Positions 63,427 through 64,000 of a DNA stretch of 64,000 nucleotides are shown here, piece by piece. Position numbers and translations under genes: made by a program. The notes under the pieces are model-generated. The model was not told the DNA's origin. It saw only the letters and a list, made by a program, of their open reading frames with translations, and made no database searches. The stretch is from an uncultured Pelagibacteraceae bacterium (GTDB lineage: Bacteria > Pseudomonadota > Alphaproteobacteria > Pelagibacterales > Pelagibacteraceae), in the NCBI GenBank assembly GCA_902623975.1, contig CACNVR010000004.1, positions 1 to 64,000 on the forward strand. Reading direction: 5' to 3'. Positions within the stretch are counted from its first letter, which is position 1; every line of letters begins with the position of its first letter.

Positions 63427-64000
63427 TCATTTTATAAGTTTTGAAGCTTTAATAAGGCCATTAATTGTAATATCAAAATCTTGTTTTACTTTTGTTTTAA
63501 CCGAGTTTTTAAATAATTTTGAAAAACCCCCAGTAATAATTACTGTAAAAGGTTTTTTTATTTCTTTCTTAATTAAATTTATAATATTGTCAATTAATCC
63601 AGCATACCCCCAAAAAAAACCAGATCTAACAGCTGACTTAGTATCTTTTCCAATTACTTTTGACATTTTTTTTAAATTAATTTTTGGTATTAAGGATGCT
63701 TTATCAGAAAGTGTATTTAATGAAAGATTGATTCCAGGAGAAATAATGCCACCTTTATAATTTTTTCCTATTAAAACATCAAAAGTAGTAGCTGTGCCAA
63801 AGTCAAGAATAATAAAATTTTTATTTTTTGCAGAAACACAGATTGCATTAGCTAATCTATCAGAACCAACCTGTTTATAATTTACATCTATTTTTAAAAC
63901 AGATCGTAAATTTAATTCTTTTAATTCAAAACATTTAATTTGTGTTTTTTTTTTAAAAAAACTTTTTACTTCTTTAAAAGTAGATGGAACAACACTACAA
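63427..64000 (-). CDS. coaX: Type III pantothenate kinase (partial; N-terminus outside the window)
   Basis: Open reverse frame to the edge: ...QVGSDRLANAICVSAKNKNFIILDFGTATTFDVLIGKNYKGGIISPGINLSLNTLSDKASLIPKI.... Confidence 0.88.
   Translation of the reverse strand, partial: CSVVPSTFKEVKSFFKKKTQIKCFELKELNLRSVLKIDVNYKQVGSDRLANAICVSAKNKNFIILDFGTATTFDVLIGKNYKGGIISPGINLSLNTLSDKASLIPKINLKKMSKVIGKDTKSAVRSGFFWGYAGLIDNIINLIKKEIKKPFTVIITGGFSKLFKNSVKTKVKQDFDITINGLIKASKLIK

Noticed and set aside
1-64000. CRISPR arrays, transposases, phage genes or rRNA operons
   Set aside because: No regularly spaced repeats, transposase-like ORFs, phage structural genes or rRNA sequence were recognised in the window.

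Overview
The window is AT-rich, gene-dense and almost entirely coding. Gene content and order look like a streamlined marine alphaproteobacterium of the SAR11/Pelagibacter type (inference from gene content; no search was run). Nearly all genes are housekeeping: valS, ilvD, aapJQMP, trkAH-ntrXY, ispDF, pgpA, lipA, eno-kdsA-pyrG-secG-tpiA, trpEGDC, lexA, gltX, the lpx/fabZ/ompH/bamA cluster, dxr-cdsA-uppS-frr-tsf-rpsB, dnaE, lolDC, proS, rnj and coaX, plus three tRNAs. The most interesting part is 1-9416. It has two parts. The first is a phosphate-starvation lipid-remodelling module (phoR, Agt-like glycosyltransferase, PlcP-like phosphoesterase, divergent diacylglycerol-kinase-like gene), with a pair of identical opposed 7-4-7 direct repeats that look like Pho boxes in the divergent promoter. 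The second is a five-gene phosphonate cassette: mannose-1-P guanylyltransferase, a CDP-glycerol-type phosphotransferase, a Fom1-like cytidylyltransferase-PEP mutase fusion, phosphonopyruvate decarboxylase and an Fe-alcohol dehydrogenase. It predicts synthesis of CMP-activated 2-hydroxyethylphosphonate and its transfer to a surface glycan. Other findings: four genes (tsf, kdsA, lpxI, trpD) are broken only by apparent single-base expansions in A/T homopolymers, six in total; a candidate pseudoknot leader upstream of rpsB; an exact alphaproteobacterial LexA box upstream of lexA; and several canonical alphaproteobacterial synteny slots that are cleanly empty.
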